Shown one piece after another: positions 42,161-52,311 of a stretch of DNA of 64,000 bases (position 1 is the first letter of the stretch; each line of letters starts with the position of its first letter). Below the pieces are notes generated by a model. That model had not been told where the DNA came from and did no database searches. It was given only the letters and a program-made list of their open reading frames with translations. The position numbers were made by a program, and so were the translations under genes. The DNA is taken from the NCBI RefSeq assembly GCF_900111825.1, contig NZ_FOJM01000003.1, positions 186,001 through 250,000 on the forward strand. Reading direction: 5' to 3'. The DNA comes from Pedobacter suwonensis (GTDB lineage: Bacteria; Bacteroidota; Bacteroidia; Sphingobacteriales; Sphingobacteriaceae).

Positions 42161-44998
42161 ATGCCTAAAGACACTTCCATACGCTCAGTACTGATTATCG
42201 GATCTGGACCAATTATTATTGGCCAAGCCTGTGAGTTTGATTACTCAGGTTCGCAAGCGGCACTTTCTTTAAAAGAAGAGGGAATTACCGTTTCTATTAT
42301 CAACTCCAATCCGGCTACGATTATGACGGATAAGGTTATTGGCGACCATGTTTACCTGCGCCCGCTGACTGTTGATTCAATAGAAGTTATTTTACAAGAG
42401 CATATCGCCTCTGAAGATTTACCTAGAATTGATGCGGTACTTCCTACAATGGGCGGTCAGACGGCGTTAAACCTTTGTAAAGAAGCCGAAGAACGTGGTG
42501 TTTGGGAAAAATACGGGGTTAAGGTTATAGGGGTTGATGTAGATGCAATTGAGAAAACTGAAAACCGTGAGGCTTTCCGCCAGTTAATGGTTGATATCGG
42601 TGTGGGTGTTGCCCAATCTAAAATAGCCAACTCATTTTTAGAAGGTAAAGAAGCCGCTCAGGAAATCGGATTTCCGCTGGTAATCCGCCCTTCGTATACT
42701 TTGGGTGGCTCTGGTGGTGGTTTCGTACACAGAAAAGAAGAATTCGATGCAGCTTTAAAACGCGGCCTGGAAGCTTCGCCAACACATGAAGTACTGGTAG
42801 AAAAAGCGGTTTTAGGATGGAAAGAATATGAGTTAGAGTTACTAAGAGATAGCAATGATAACGTAATTATCATCTGTTCGATTGAGAACTTCGATCCGAT
42901 GGGCATCCACACAGGAGATTCAATTACAGTTGCTCCTGCAATGACCCTGTCTGACCGTTGTTACCAGGATATGCGTAACCAGGCAATCAAAATGATGCGT
43001 GCCATTGGTAACTTCGCCGGCGGCTGTAACGTTCAGTTTTCGGTTAATCCGGCAAACGATGAAATTATCGCCATCGAAATCAACCCGCGTGTATCGCGGT
43101 CATCAGCGTTGGCCAGCAAGGCAACTGGTTACCCAATTGCAAAAATCGCAGCTAAACTGGCTATCGGCTATAACCTTGATGAAATTGAAAACCAGATTAC
43201 CAAAACCACTTCAGCATATTTCGAACCTACTTTAGATTACGTAATTGTTAAAGTACCGCGTTGGAACTTCGATAAATTCAAAGGCGCCAACAAAGAGCTT
43301 GGCTTGCAAATGAAATCGGTAGGTGAGGTAATGGCCATTGGCCGTACATTTATCGAAGCATTACAAAAAGCTTGTCAGAGTTTAGAAATCAACCGTGCGG
43401 GTTTAGGTGCAGATGGAAGACAGGTACGTAATATTGAAGAGATTATGGACGGTTTGGAGCACGCTTCATGGAACCGTTTATTCCTGATAAAAGATGCCAT
43501 GGCCATGGGTGTACCGCTGGAATCTATCCGTAAGGTAACCAAAATTGATAAATGGTTCTTAAACCAGATTCAGGAATTGGTATTGCTTGAAAATGAATTA
43601 AAAAGATACTCACTAAATAATATCCCTCAGGATTTCTTTGTAACGCTTAAACAAAAAGGTTTCTCTGACGTTCAGATTGCCTGGTTGTTAGGCAATGTTA
43701 CAGAGGATGAGGTTTACGAGCGCCGTAAAGCTTTAGGCATAAAAAGGGTATACAAGATGGTTGATACCTGTGCTGCAGAGTTTCCGGCCAAAACGCCATA
43801 CTATTACTCAACTTTTGAAGAAGAGAATGAATCAAAACCTTCTGACAGGAAAAAAATAATTGTTTTAGGTTCAGGCCCTAACCGTATCGGTCAGGGTATT
43901 GAGTTCGATTACTCATGTGTACATGGTTTATTGGCTGCAAAAGAATCGGGTTTCGAAGCGGTTATGGTTAACTGTAACCCTGAAACGGTTTCAACTGATT
44001 TTAACATGGCCGATAAATTGTACTTCGAACCTGTTTTCTGGGAACACGTTCGCGAAATTATCGACTTAGAAAAACCTGAAGGCGTAATTGTTCAGCTAGG
44101 TGGTCAAACTGCCTTGAAAATGGCTGAAAAACTGACCCAAAACGGCATCAAAATTATTGGAACTTCTTTCGAGAATATGGACATTGCTGAAGACCGCGGC
44201 CGTTTCTCTGACCTGTTAAAAGAATTGGATATTCCTTATCCAAAATATGGTGTTGCAGAAAATGCTGAAGAGGCCATCGTTGTAGCAAACGAGGTAGGTT
44301 ATCCGGTATTGGTGCGCCCGAGTTATGTACTGGGCGGACAAGGCATGAGTATTGTAATCAACGATGAAGACCTTGAAAAAGCTGTTGTAAAACTGCTAGG
44401 CGATTTACCCGGCAACCGTGTATTAATTGATCACTTTTTAGATAGGGCAGAGGAGGCAGAATCTGATTCGATCTCTGACGGTGAAGATGTGCATATTGTG
44501 GGTATGATGGAGCACATTGAGCCTGCTGGTATACACTCAGGAGATTCATTTGCGGTATTGCCAACATTCAGCTTATCAGAAAAGGTAACTCAGGCCATGG
44601 AAGAATACTCCGTTAAAATTGCAAAAGCGTTAGATGTACGTGGTTTGTTAAACATTCAGTTTGCCATTAAAGATGAGAAAGTTTATGTAATCGAAGCAAA
44701 TCCCAGGGCATCACGTACGGTTCCTTTCATCGCAAAAGCTTATGATGTTCCATACATCAACATTGCTGCTAAAATAATGCTGGGCGTTGCCAAACTGAAA
44801 GACTTTACCATTGTGCGTAAACTTAAAGGTTATGCTATTAAAGAACCGGTTTTCTCTTACGAGAAATTCCCTGAGGTAACGAAAGAATTAGGTCCTGAAA
44901 TGAAATCTACTGGTGAGGCCATCCGCTTTATCAAAGATCTGGAAGACCCTTACTTCCGCAAGCTTTACAAAGACAAATCGATGTATTTGAGTAAGTAA
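42161..44998 (+). CDS. carB: Carbamoyl-phosphate synthase large subunit
   Basis: 945 residues from the ATG at 42161 (MPKDTSIRSVLIIGSGPIII); the longer reading from 42044 adds an unrelated 39-residue stretch overlapping the promoter. It has two homologous ATP-grasp halves: residues 1-400 (SYTLGGSGGGFVHRKEEF) and about 555-935 (SYVLGGQGMSIVINDEDLEK), each with GSGP-x-R/I-IGQ at its start. It makes carbamoyl phosphate from bicarbonate, glutamine-derived ammonia and two ATP with CarA. CarA is not in the window. The protein ends right after the second ATP-grasp region, lacking the MGS-like allosteric domain of E. coli CarB (1073 residues), so UMP/ornithine control as in E. coli is unlikely. Confidence 0.96.
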   Translation: MPKDTSIRSVLIIGSGPIIIGQACEFDYSGSQAALSLKEEGITVSIINSNPATIMTDKVIGDHVYLRPLTVDSIEVILQEHIASEDLPRIDAVLPTMGGQTALNLCKEAEERGVWEKYGVKVIGVDVDAIEKTENREAFRQLMVDIGVGVAQSKIANSFLEGKEAAQEIGFPLVIRPSYTLGGSGGGFVHRKEEFDAALKRGLEASPTHEVLVEKAVLGWKEYELELLRDSNDNVIIICSIENFDPMGIHTGDSITVAPAMTLSDRCYQDMRNQAIKMMRAIGNFAGGCNVQFSVNPANDEIIAIEINPRVSRSSALASKATGYPIAKIAAKLAIGYNLDEIENQITKTTSAYFEPTLDYVIVKVPRWNFDKFKGANKELGLQMKSVGEVMAIGRTFIEALQKACQSLEINRAGLGADGRQVRNIEEIMDGLEHASWNRLFLIKDAMAMGVPLESIRKVTKIDKWFLNQIQELVLLENELKRYSLNNIPQDFFVTLKQKGFSDVQIAWLLGNVTEDEVYERRKALGIKRVYKMVDTCAAEFPAKTPYYYSTFEEENESKPSDRKKIIVLGSGPNRIGQGIEFDYSCVHGLLAAKESGFEAVMVNCNPETVSTDFNMADKLYFEPVFWEHVREIIDLEKPEGVIVQLGGQTALKMAEKLTQNGIKIIGTSFENMDIAEDRGRFSDLLKELDIPYPKYGVAENAEEAIVVANEVGYPVLVRPSYVLGGQGMSIVINDEDLEKAVVKLLGDLPGNRVLIDHFLDRAEEAESDSISDGEDVHIVGMMEHIEPAGIHSGDSFAVLPTFSLSEKVTQAMEEYSVKIAKALDVRGLLNIQFAIKDEKVYVIEANPRASRTVPFIAKAYDVPYINIAAKIMLGVAKLKDFTIVRKLKGYAIKEPVFSYEKFPEVTKELGPEMKSTGEAIRFIKDLEDPYFRKLYKDKSMYLSK

Positions 44999-45020
44999 AC
45001 CTTCACTAGATTCTAAATAA

Positions 45021-45053
45021 AAATGGCCAGCGATGATTTCACTGGCCATTTTT
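45021..45053 (+). terminator. Intrinsic terminator of carB
   Basis: aaatggccag/ctggccattt (10 bp, 11-nt loop) followed by T. Confidence 0.9.
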
Positions 45054-45074
45054 ATTGCGGTTGCATTTGGCTGC

Positions 45075-45156
45075 TCGTCATGCTGAATTTATTTCAGCAT
45101 CTTTCTGTTATTAAGACCCTGAAATAAATCCGATAGCTATCGGATCAGGGTGACGA
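45075..45156. repeat. REP-like inverted element with internal palindrome
   Basis: tcgtcatgctgaatttatttc ... gaaataaatccgatagctatcggatcagggtgacga; the right arm is split by the palindrome tccgatagctatcgga. The same tatcggatcag sequence recurs at 52455-52470. Confidence 0.8.
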
Positions 45157-45168
45157 TCGCATTATTAT

Positions 45169-46476
45169 TTATTGCTTCAACTTCGGGATCCTTGTTGGCG
45201 TATCTGTACCGTTTACAATGCTGGTTGCACTCTTGGCAATCGCTTTAATGGTAGAAAGGATGTTGTCTACATCTAAAGAACTATATTCGTCTTTCACGCT
45301 GTGGTATAATTTATCAATATCAATTTTATCTGTACTAATGGTGTGTGCCGGAACACCTAGAGCCGCTAAAGTTGCGTTATCACTTCTATAGAATAAGTTC
45401 TGCTCAGGATAGGGATCAGGATGGAAAGTAAACTCAGTTCCTGCTAAGTTTTTCTGCAAAATCTTTCCAAAATCAGATCTTTCATAACCCGTAATAAAGG
45501 CTGTATTTTTACCAAATTTCGAATCTTTGCCAATCATCTCGATATTAAACATGGCTACCACATCATCAGGATTTAGTTTTTCAGAGAAATATCTGGCACC
45601 ATAACCGCCAATTTCTTCAGCAGTAAAAGCAACAAAGATTAAGGTACGCTCGTTATTTTTTTGTGCTTTATAATATTTCGCTAAAGCAATCATTGCTGTT
45701 GTGCCAGAAGCATCATCATCGGCACCGTTGGCTATACTATCGCCATCTACCGCTTTTAAGAAACCAAGGTGATCGTAATGACCAGAGAAGATGACCATTT
45801 CTTTCGCTTTCGATTTACCAGGAATTACCCCGGCCACATTAAACAAAGGCATTTTATCTACCTTACTTTTAATTGTTACCGAAAAATCTGTTGCAGCATC
45901 TTTACCCAAAACGAAAACCTGTACAGCGCCGTTGGTTGCTTTTACGTCTTTTTCATCAACAGTAGTTGGTTTGCTGAAATGATCTTTATAACGGTTAAAA
46001 AGGTCAGCAAACTTATTGTCGACTAAAACGATCTGGCTTTTATCACTATTTAGCATGGCCCTGAACTGCGCTACAAAAGGCTTTTCGGGGTCTAACTTAA
46101 CAACAGTGGCGCTGGATTTATCAAGCGTAACACTTTCTGTGGTAACACCTGTAACCATTATGTTTGCAGGTGTAATTTCCTGTCCGTCAATTTTAACGCT
46201 TGTACTTAATGAGCTAACCTGATACTTATAAAAAGTTTGCCGGAAAGTTTTCTCACCAGCCAGGGGCTGTAAACCAATCTTTTTGAATTCAGATTCAATA
46301 AAAGTAGCTGCTTTATCAATACCAGGCGTAAAAGTTGCACGCCCCTGCATGTCATCAGCGCTTAAGGTTTTAATCAGGTGATCAGTATATTCGCGGGTGA
46401 TGATTTTATCAATGTTTTGCGCTTTAAGCTGCAAACTTGTCATCCCTACAAGGGTAAAAAAGAGTATTTTTTTCAT
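45169..46476 (-). CDS. M28 family zinc aminopeptidase
   Basis: 435 residues with a signal peptide (ending LQLKAQ). A long N-terminal protease-associated-like segment precedes the co-catalytic zinc core: FSGHYDHLGF (His, Asp), NGADDDASGT (bridging Asp), FVAFTAEEIGGYGAR (catalytic Glu and ligand Glu), NIEMIGKDS (Asp/Glu ligand region) and a C-terminal PAHTISTDKIDIDKLYHSVKDE (His). It should release N-terminal amino acids in the periplasm or outside. Alone on its strand; flanked by a REP-like element. Confidence 0.93.
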   Translation of the reverse strand: MKKILFFTLVGMTSLQLKAQNIDKIITREYTDHLIKTLSADDMQGRATFTPGIDKAATFIESEFKKIGLQPLAGEKTFRQTFYKYQVSSLSTSVKIDGQEITPANIMVTGVTTESVTLDKSSATVVKLDPEKPFVAQFRAMLNSDKSQIVLVDNKFADLFNRYKDHFSKPTTVDEKDVKATNGAVQVFVLGKDAATDFSVTIKSKVDKMPLFNVAGVIPGKSKAKEMVIFSGHYDHLGFLKAVDGDSIANGADDDASGTTAMIALAKYYKAQKNNERTLIFVAFTAEEIGGYGARYFSEKLNPDDVVAMFNIEMIGKDSKFGKNTAFITGYERSDFGKILQKNLAGTEFTFHPDPYPEQNLFYRSDNATLAALGVPAHTISTDKIDIDKLYHSVKDEYSSLDVDNILSTIKAIAKSATSIVNGTDTPTRIPKLKQ

Positions 46477-46644
46477 ATTATATTTATAGCGGGGTGAATT
46501 TAGGATTTTTGACTGATAGTTGATTGGTTAATGGTTTAATAGTCTATGGTTGATGGTTACAACAGATTCCCTTTCCTATAACCCATCTTCCATAATCCGT
46601 CCTACACCATCCGTTTTACATCATCCATTTTACATCTTACATCA

Positions 46645-47772
46645 TTAACCCTCATTGTCCCAATCGTATTTTTCGAGATCACGATAGGCTTTGCCTTTTA
46701 TGATTTCCTTCTTTTTTGACGACTCAGAATCAACCCTCGTTTCATGAATATTATCGGCCACTTCCAAATGGAAATCCTTATCTTTTTTAGAATGGTAAAT
46801 CGATACTTCATCCCCGTCTGCAATTGCATAGTCATAAGGGCCTCTGGCACTCATCAGCTTTACAAAAACAGGCAAACATTCAAAAAAGATAAACAACAGT
46901 CCAATAAAAGTAACCGCAATTGCGGTATTGTTATCCCGCGTACCATCCACATTAAATTTAAGCTGCCCTAATGCCCAGTTGCGATCGGCAAAACCGGCGA
47001 TATCCGATAAACTATCCAACTGTTTTTTGGTGTACAGCTTTTCAGTAAACAATCCATCGAATTCTTTGCGTTTATCTACAAAACTTTCAGATTTATTGAT
47101 GTTCGCTTTAAGCGAATCTAACTCTGCTGTACGTTGTGCAATCTCTGCTTCCTTTCGTTTGGCATATGGCCCATAACCCATTACACCCGATGTTTCTGTG
47201 GTTTTATTGCCGAAAATCTCGAAGTTAAGCTTTTGCCTGTCGGCTTTGATTCCTTTTTCAAGCGAGTCGCGGGTAGCTTTCTGCTGGTTTAACCGGCCAA
47301 ATTCTACCTGATATTTTTTCTCAAATGCTTTGTTCAGCGTATCTATTTTAGCACGCTGACCATTTAAATAACTTACTTTTAGGCGTTCCTTAATTTCTTT
47401 ATCAAAGATTTTAAGCTCTATCGGCCTCGAAATAACCATACCGATCATAATAGCCAACAGAATACGCGGCGTAGCCTGTAATATCTGCTTATTGGTGCTG
47501 GCACTTTTATTAATGCTTGCCACGATATACCGATCCATATTAAAGATGGCTGCTCCCCATAAAAAACCGAAAACAATGGCAAAAATTACGGCCAGATCAT
47601 CACCTTTAAATACAAAATACATGGCATAACCTCCGGAAAGGGCAGCAAAAAGGCCGGTAAAAAAAATGGTGGCACCAATGCCTGTATATTTATTTTGTTC
47701 TGAAGGATATTTTTCCAGTGTCGGGATGTGAGCGCCAGAGCAAAACCAAAAGAAACGGTTCAGTTTGTCCAT
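46645..47772 (-). CDS. DUF4407 family membrane protein
   Basis: 375 residues. Four transmembrane helices at about 30-52, 58-80, 100-118 and 275-295 bracket a long coiled-coil-prone section (residues 120-260; KAFEKKYQVEFGRLNQQKAT, AEIAQRTAELDSLKANINKS). The start MDKLNRFFWFCSGAHIPTL and FGFLWGAAIFNMDRYIV are typical of DUF4407. Function is unknown in the family. It is divergent from the rhodanese gene. Confidence 0.88.
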   Translation of the reverse strand: MDKLNRFFWFCSGAHIPTLEKYPSEQNKYTGIGATIFFTGLFAALSGGYAMYFVFKGDDLAVIFAIVFGFLWGAAIFNMDRYIVASINKSASTNKQILQATPRILLAIMIGMVISRPIELKIFDKEIKERLKVSYLNGQRAKIDTLNKAFEKKYQVEFGRLNQQKATRDSLEKGIKADRQKLNFEIFGNKTTETSGVMGYGPYAKRKEAEIAQRTAELDSLKANINKSESFVDKRKEFDGLFTEKLYTKKQLDSLSDIAGFADRNWALGQLKFNVDGTRDNNTAIAVTFIGLLFIFFECLPVFVKLMSARGPYDYAIADGDEVSIYHSKKDKDFHLEVADNIHETRVDSESSKKKEIIKGKAYRDLEKYDWDNEG

Positions 47773-47873
47773 TTGTAACTATTTATAGTTAAACGCCTAA
47801 GGGTTCCGGTTGTTACACTTTTAAGCAAAATTTTATGGCATTTTTTTGATAGGGAGCGTAAATTTGATTTTCC

Positions 47874-47881
47874 TATATTTG
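47874..47881 (+). promoter_or_regulatory. Putative -7 element of the rhodanese gene
   Basis: tatatttg matches TAnnTTTG, 18 bp before the ATG. Confidence 0.5.
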
Positions 47882-47899
47882 CATAAATACATTTATAAA

Positions 47900-48217
47900 A
47901 TGAAAGAAATATCGGTACAAGAACTAAAAGAGAAAATCGATAACAAAGAAGATTTTCAATTAATTGATGTTCGTGAAACATTCGAATATGAGGTTTCCAA
48001 TCTTGAAGGCGAGAACATCCCTTTGGGCGGAATTTTAATTGAGGCCGATAAGGTTGCGAAAGATAAGCCGGTAATTATCCAGTGCCGCAGTGGAAAAAGA
48101 AGCGCTGCAGCGGTTATGCAGTTAGAGCAACAATATGGATTTGACAATCTTTATAACTTAAAAGGCGGCATTTTGGCCTGGCAAGCAGCTTTTGATCCGA
48201 ATATGCCGGTTTATTAG
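47900..48217 (+). CDS. Single-domain rhodanese
   Basis: 105 residues from the ATG at 47900 (MKEISVQELKEKIDNKEDFQ); an earlier ATG at 47846 would overlap the promoter. FQLIDVRETFEYEVSN, IQCRSGKRS with the persulfide-carrying Cys at the start of the six-residue loop, and LKGGILAWQ are the rhodanese motifs. It transfers sulfane sulfur; GlpE-like size. No adjacent sulfur gene. Confidence 0.93.
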   Translation: MKEISVQELKEKIDNKEDFQLIDVRETFEYEVSNLEGENIPLGGILIEADKVAKDKPVIIQCRSGKRSAAAVMQLEQQYGFDNLYNLKGGILAWQAAFDPNMPVY

Positions 48218-48443
48218 CATAACCATTATTCAATAACCAATTATCAAGAAAACAATGACCAATAACCAACTCCAATGATCAATTGGAGAAGGGTTTTATA
48301 GCACAAACAAAGATCAATTTTCAAACTTAAACCTTACAGGAGCAAACCTTTTGAATATTTCAGCTCAGGATGGTGTTTGAAAATTGATTATTGCTAATTG
48401 GTACTTTGCAAGTAAATTCTCTTAAAACTAAAATCCTCTATCT

Positions 48444-48641
48444 ATGGGTAAAAAATTTGCTTTAAACATTTTCTATAACCTGGCCATTATTCTTTCTATT
48501 TTCGGACTGGTTTGGTGTTATAATAACCACAAATATCTGCCAGCTGGTTTTTTGGTAGGTACAACGGCTTGTCTATTTTACTTTAAGTATCAACTTACCA
48601 AAGACATCAGAAAAAGTTTTAAAGAAAAAGACCAGAAGTAG
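48444..48641 (+). CDS. Small two-helix membrane protein
   Basis: 65 residues with two hydrophobic helices (about 8-26 and 32-50) and a basic C-terminus (LTKDIRKSFKEKDQK). Similar tiny proteins occur in Pedobacter (possibly the DUF6358 group, not confirmed). Function is unknown. Codon use is like its neighbours and a long open frame in AT-rich DNA supports coding. Confidence 0.6.
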   Translation: MGKKFALNIFYNLAIILSIFGLVWCYNNHKYLPAGFLVGTTACLFYFKYQLTKDIRKSFKEKDQK

Positions 48642-48775
48642 CAATTTAATGACAGCATGAGGGAGTTTCGAATGAGTGAATATCAGGGATAGTGCCCAGC
48701 CAAAATTTACCTATCTCGTATCGCTTAGGATCTTCAATCATTCTATAATCCTGTCATTCATCATTTCTACTCTGC

Positions 48776-49807
48776 TTAAATAAAAAGATCAGGAGTAACA
48801 CCTTCCAGCCCTAAACCCGGCAAATTATTGAGAATATACTTTCCATTTTCAAAGGCCGGATCTTCAAACGGATTGTTTTTGGTCAGCCAGGGCCCATCCA
48901 AATCCGCCCAGTTGCATAACGGAGCCAAAGCGGCGGCGGCCAAAGTAGCGCAACTGGTTTCGCTCATACAACCGATCAGCACTTTCATTCCGAACGAACG
49001 GGCTTTCAAAATCATCTGATGCCCTTCGTACATGCCACAACTCTTCATCAGTTTTACGTTGATTCCATGATAAGCCCCTTTTAAACTATCCATATCGGCT
49101 AAACGCTGTACAGCTTCATCCGCAAGTAAGGGAATAGGGCTTCGTTCGGTTAACCAGGCGTTCCCGTCCAGGTTGGTCTTATCCATAGGCTGCTCAATTA
49201 ATACCACCCCCTGGTTATGTAGCCAGTAAATTAAATCAATGGCTTTAATCTTATCTGCCCAGCCCTGGTTAGCATCCACATATAAGGGTACATTGGTCAT
49301 GCTCCTGATCGTTTCTATAATTTCTTGATCGTTATCTCTTCCCAGCTTAACCTTAATCACTTTAAATGCTTCGGCATCTTTCAGTTTTTCGCGGATGACG
49401 TCAGGCGTATCAATCCCAATGGTATAAGAAGTTACCGGCATTTTAGCAGGATCTGCACCATAAATTTCGTAACAAGGTTTATTTAACAGTTTCCCTTGAA
49501 CATCGTTAAGCGCAATATCAATAGCAGCTTTGATTGCCGGCTGGCCAGGAGCCAGAATATCTAAATAAGGAATAATCTCCTTAAAATCGAATGGAAATTG
49601 GATTTTGTCCCAATCTACAAGGTTCAGAAAAGCTGTCGCACTTTCATAACTCTCACCCATATAAGGCACCATAGATGCCTCGCCATAACCGGTTACCCCT
49701 TCATATTCAATTTTCAACAACATTAAGGGCGTACTGGTACGGGTAAATTTCGAAATCGAAAAAGGATGTTTTAACGTTAATTCAAAAGGCCTGCAACTAA
49801 TTTTCAT
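48776..49807 (-). CDS. Dipeptide epimerase (enolase superfamily)
   Basis: 343 residues from the ATG at 49807 (two extra codons upstream would use TTG). The N-terminal capping domain is followed by the muconate-lactonizing-like barrel: FKVIKVKLGRD (K-x-K, general base), LYVDANQGW (Asp ligand), VLIEQPM (Glu ligand), PLLADEAV (Asp ligand) and NVKLMKSCG (second Lys). GCMSETSCATLAAAALAPL is typical for L-Ala-D/L-Glu-type epimerases. It probably epimerises dipeptides from murein turnover. Exact substrate is uncertain. Confidence 0.9.
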   Translation of the reverse strand: MKISCRPFELTLKHPFSISKFTRTSTPLMLLKIEYEGVTGYGEASMVPYMGESYESATAFLNLVDWDKIQFPFDFKEIIPYLDILAPGQPAIKAAIDIALNDVQGKLLNKPCYEIYGADPAKMPVTSYTIGIDTPDVIREKLKDAEAFKVIKVKLGRDNDQEIIETIRSMTNVPLYVDANQGWADKIKAIDLIYWLHNQGVVLIEQPMDKTNLDGNAWLTERSPIPLLADEAVQRLADMDSLKGAYHGINVKLMKSCGMYEGHQMILKARSFGMKVLIGCMSETSCATLAAAALAPLCNWADLDGPWLTKNNPFEDPAFENGKYILNNLPGLGLEGVTPDLFI

Positions 49808-49883
49808 TATCAATCGTCTACTTAATATATAAGGTTATTATTGTGTTAAAATTATCTTTATTTATTAACATAACGCCATCGCC

Positions 49884-51020
49884 ATGAAAAATAGCTCAAA
49901 ATTAAGGTACTTTATTTATTTATCCCTCATAATTGTTGGAGGATGTACCACAGGAAAAAATGCCCTTCAAAAAGGTGATTACGATTTATCTGTTCAAAAA
50001 TCAGTAAGCAGGCTGCAAAATTCGCCAAAAAACAGCGAAGCCATGCAGGTATTGAAAATGGCTTACGAATTAGCTTTAAAAGATCATTTACGGAAAATTG
50101 AGGAAGCAAAAATATCTAACGATCTATTCAGGTGGGAATCGGTGATGTACGATTATCAGAAAATCAATCAACTGGCAGATGAAATCAATAGCTGTCCGGC
50201 ATGTTTGGCAATTATTCCGAACCCTTCAAAATATAGTACTGAACTGGCTGATGCTAAATATAATGCTGCCGGCGCAAGGTATAATTCCGGTTTAAGCTAT
50301 TTAAGAGAAGGTAGCCGCCAGGCCGCCAAAAAAGCATATTACGAATTTGAGAAAACGCTGAATCTTCAGCCAAACTATAAAGATGCCAAAGCAAAAATGG
50401 AAGACGCATATTGGTCTGCTGTAACCAGGGTTGTGGTACAACCGATTATCGTTAACAGCAGTCTGTATAAATTAAGCGCTGATTATTTTCAACAGCAGAT
50501 TGATCAGTATATCGCAAAATATTCCAGAAACAAGTTTGTTATTTTTTACGGGGAAAGACAAGCTACCGAGCAAAAAATTGTTCCAGATCAGGTACTCAGC
50601 TTAAATTTTGATGATTTTGTGGTAGGCCAAACCTATGTAAAAGAAAGGGTAGAAAAGCTAAAACGTGATAGCGTAGTAATCGGCGAAACGCGTGATAAAA
50701 AGCCGGTTTATGGCACTGTAAAAGCTACGCTGAGTATTTTTGAAAAGAACATTTCTTCATCCGGTTTACTGGACATGAGCATTACTGATTGGAAAACAAG
50801 GAAACTGGTTCACCAACAGAAATTTCCCGGAACCTATGTTTGGAGAGATAGCTGGGCCAGTTATAAGGGAGACGACAGGGCCTTAACTAAACCGCAATTA
50901 GCCATTACCAAACGCAGGGAGCAGTTACCGCCACCGCCAAACGCGCTGTTTTTAGAATTTACCAAACCCATTTACAACCAGCTGGTGGATGATATCAGTT
51001 ATTATTACAATAATTACTAG
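49884..51020 (+). CDS. Predicted lipoprotein with TPR-like helices
   Basis: 378 residues with a lipoprotein signal (IVGGC). Residues 25-180 are helical and TPR-like (ALQKGDYDLSVQKSVSRLQ; YYEFEKTLNLQPNYKDAKAK is a clear repeat with the W/Y-A-x-P spacing). The second half (180-378) is beta/alpha with a KATLSIFEKNISSSGLLDM segment and no known motif. It is divergent from the dipeptide epimerase gene by 76 bp. An envelope assembly role is guessed only from the lipidation and TPR. Confidence 0.7.
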   Translation: MKNSSKLRYFIYLSLIIVGGCTTGKNALQKGDYDLSVQKSVSRLQNSPKNSEAMQVLKMAYELALKDHLRKIEEAKISNDLFRWESVMYDYQKINQLADEINSCPACLAIIPNPSKYSTELADAKYNAAGARYNSGLSYLREGSRQAAKKAYYEFEKTLNLQPNYKDAKAKMEDAYWSAVTRVVVQPIIVNSSLYKLSADYFQQQIDQYIAKYSRNKFVIFYGERQATEQKIVPDQVLSLNFDDFVVGQTYVKERVEKLKRDSVVIGETRDKKPVYGTVKATLSIFEKNISSSGLLDMSITDWKTRKLVHQQKFPGTYVWRDSWASYKGDDRALTKPQLAITKRREQLPPPPNALFLEFTKPIYNQLVDDISYYYNNY

Positions 51021-51327
51021 CTTAACCACCCCCGGCCCCTCCTTGAAAAGGAGGGGAGCTAAAAAACCTTAATTTGTTAATGGATGCAGCTTTGTAATAT
51101 CTTAAGTTGGAATTGTATCATAAGGCGATTTTACCTCAGATGCTGTCATGTTGAGCCTGTTGAAACACCTTAATGTGTATGACGTAGGTCGTTAGGCAAG
51201 CTCAGGGGATTAACAAATCTATATTGATAATACAATATCTGCAGCGGTAATCATTAACGCAAACCCTTAAGTAAGGTTGTAATCCCTGCGTTAAAATAAA
51301 ACATCGTTACTTAGCCCTAAAAATATA
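51021..51327. other. Spacer with hairpin and REP-like remnant
   Basis: No gene. At 51036-51056 cccctcctt/aaggagggg form a perfect 9-bp hairpin (a common short intergenic repeat). At 51146-51184 a degenerate arm pair (gtcatgttgagcc ... tatgacg) is what remains of a REP-like element. Confidence 0.65.
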
Positions 51328-52311
51328 ATGGCTAATATTGCAGCGATGAATACCGGCTTATACAATCCTTTCAAAAATTTCGATTTTTTATACAAAACCT
51401 GCTTTTTAAGCGGAAAAACATTTAATTCTCCTGTAATCCAGGTGCCTCTGCTTCCAAAATGGTTGTTGGAACAGGCAGGTTTAAGTGGCGAAGAGCAGAT
51501 CCAGTTTTTGGATGAAAGTATCCGTTCATACAATACATTGGTTATTCCGGTGAATGCCGAGATCAATGAGCAGTTTTTAAATCCACTGGAAGATAAAATC
51601 GAAGCTGCATTTGCAAAAGGTTATGATGCTGTTTCCGCACTGCCAGAGCTGGATCTTTTTAACTGGATTGGCAAATTCCTTTATGGCTTTGTATATATTG
51701 AAATGCATTCGGCCTTACGTAAAGAAATGACTGCCGATGGTTTAAACATGTCGCAATCGCTGATGATGAAATTTGCCAACCTGAATTTCATGATGCAAAA
51801 CCTGTACACCAGCCTGGAGTTTGAAGATTTCACGCCATGGTCTATCATTGTGGTAAAACTGGAAAACACAAAAACACCATTCAGCTTCCGTGATGAGATT
51901 AATACGTTAACCTTCTCGTTAAAAATGAAAGATTTTGGGATCATCGCCTGTTTACAGGATAATGGCACCAATAAACGCTACCATCAGGATATTATCAATG
52001 AGATAAAAGGAAAAGCTTTAACCGCCGAGCAATTTGAAGAATTGAGCGCCCGCTTTTATTATTCTGCTTACCTTTTTAACCGTTTACCCGAATATACCTT
52101 TATGCCTGTTGAAGGCACTACATACATCGAAGCAATGCCTCTTCGTGGCAACATGACCAAACCCCTTTTTGATGTCTGGCAGCATAAGATATATGCACAG
52201 GTGCTGGAAAACTTCTGGAAACCCTGGGGTTATGTCGTGTTTGAGATTATTAAAAATCCTGATGAGCCAATGAGTTTCTTTGAGAAACCTTATCTGCCTA
52301 CGGCAGGGTAA
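51328..52311 (+). CDS. Conserved hypothetical protein
   Basis: 327 residues, soluble, no signal peptide or membrane helices, no family recognised. It opens MANIAAMNTGLYNPFKNFDF with CFLSGKTFNSP, and the middle is mostly helical (EMTADGLNMSQSLMMKFANL). The long, evenly coding frame with normal codon use indicates a real gene. An N-terminal C-x-L-S/T-G could be half of a metal site, but the second half is not apparent. Confidence 0.7.
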   Translation: MANIAAMNTGLYNPFKNFDFLYKTCFLSGKTFNSPVIQVPLLPKWLLEQAGLSGEEQIQFLDESIRSYNTLVIPVNAEINEQFLNPLEDKIEAAFAKGYDAVSALPELDLFNWIGKFLYGFVYIEMHSALRKEMTADGLNMSQSLMMKFANLNFMMQNLYTSLEFEDFTPWSIIVVKLENTKTPFSFRDEINTLTFSLKMKDFGIIACLQDNGTNKRYHQDIINEIKGKALTAEQFEELSARFYYSAYLFNRLPEYTFMPVEGTTYIEAMPLRGNMTKPLFDVWQHKIYAQVLENFWKPWGYVVFEIIKNPDEPMSFFEKPYLPTAG

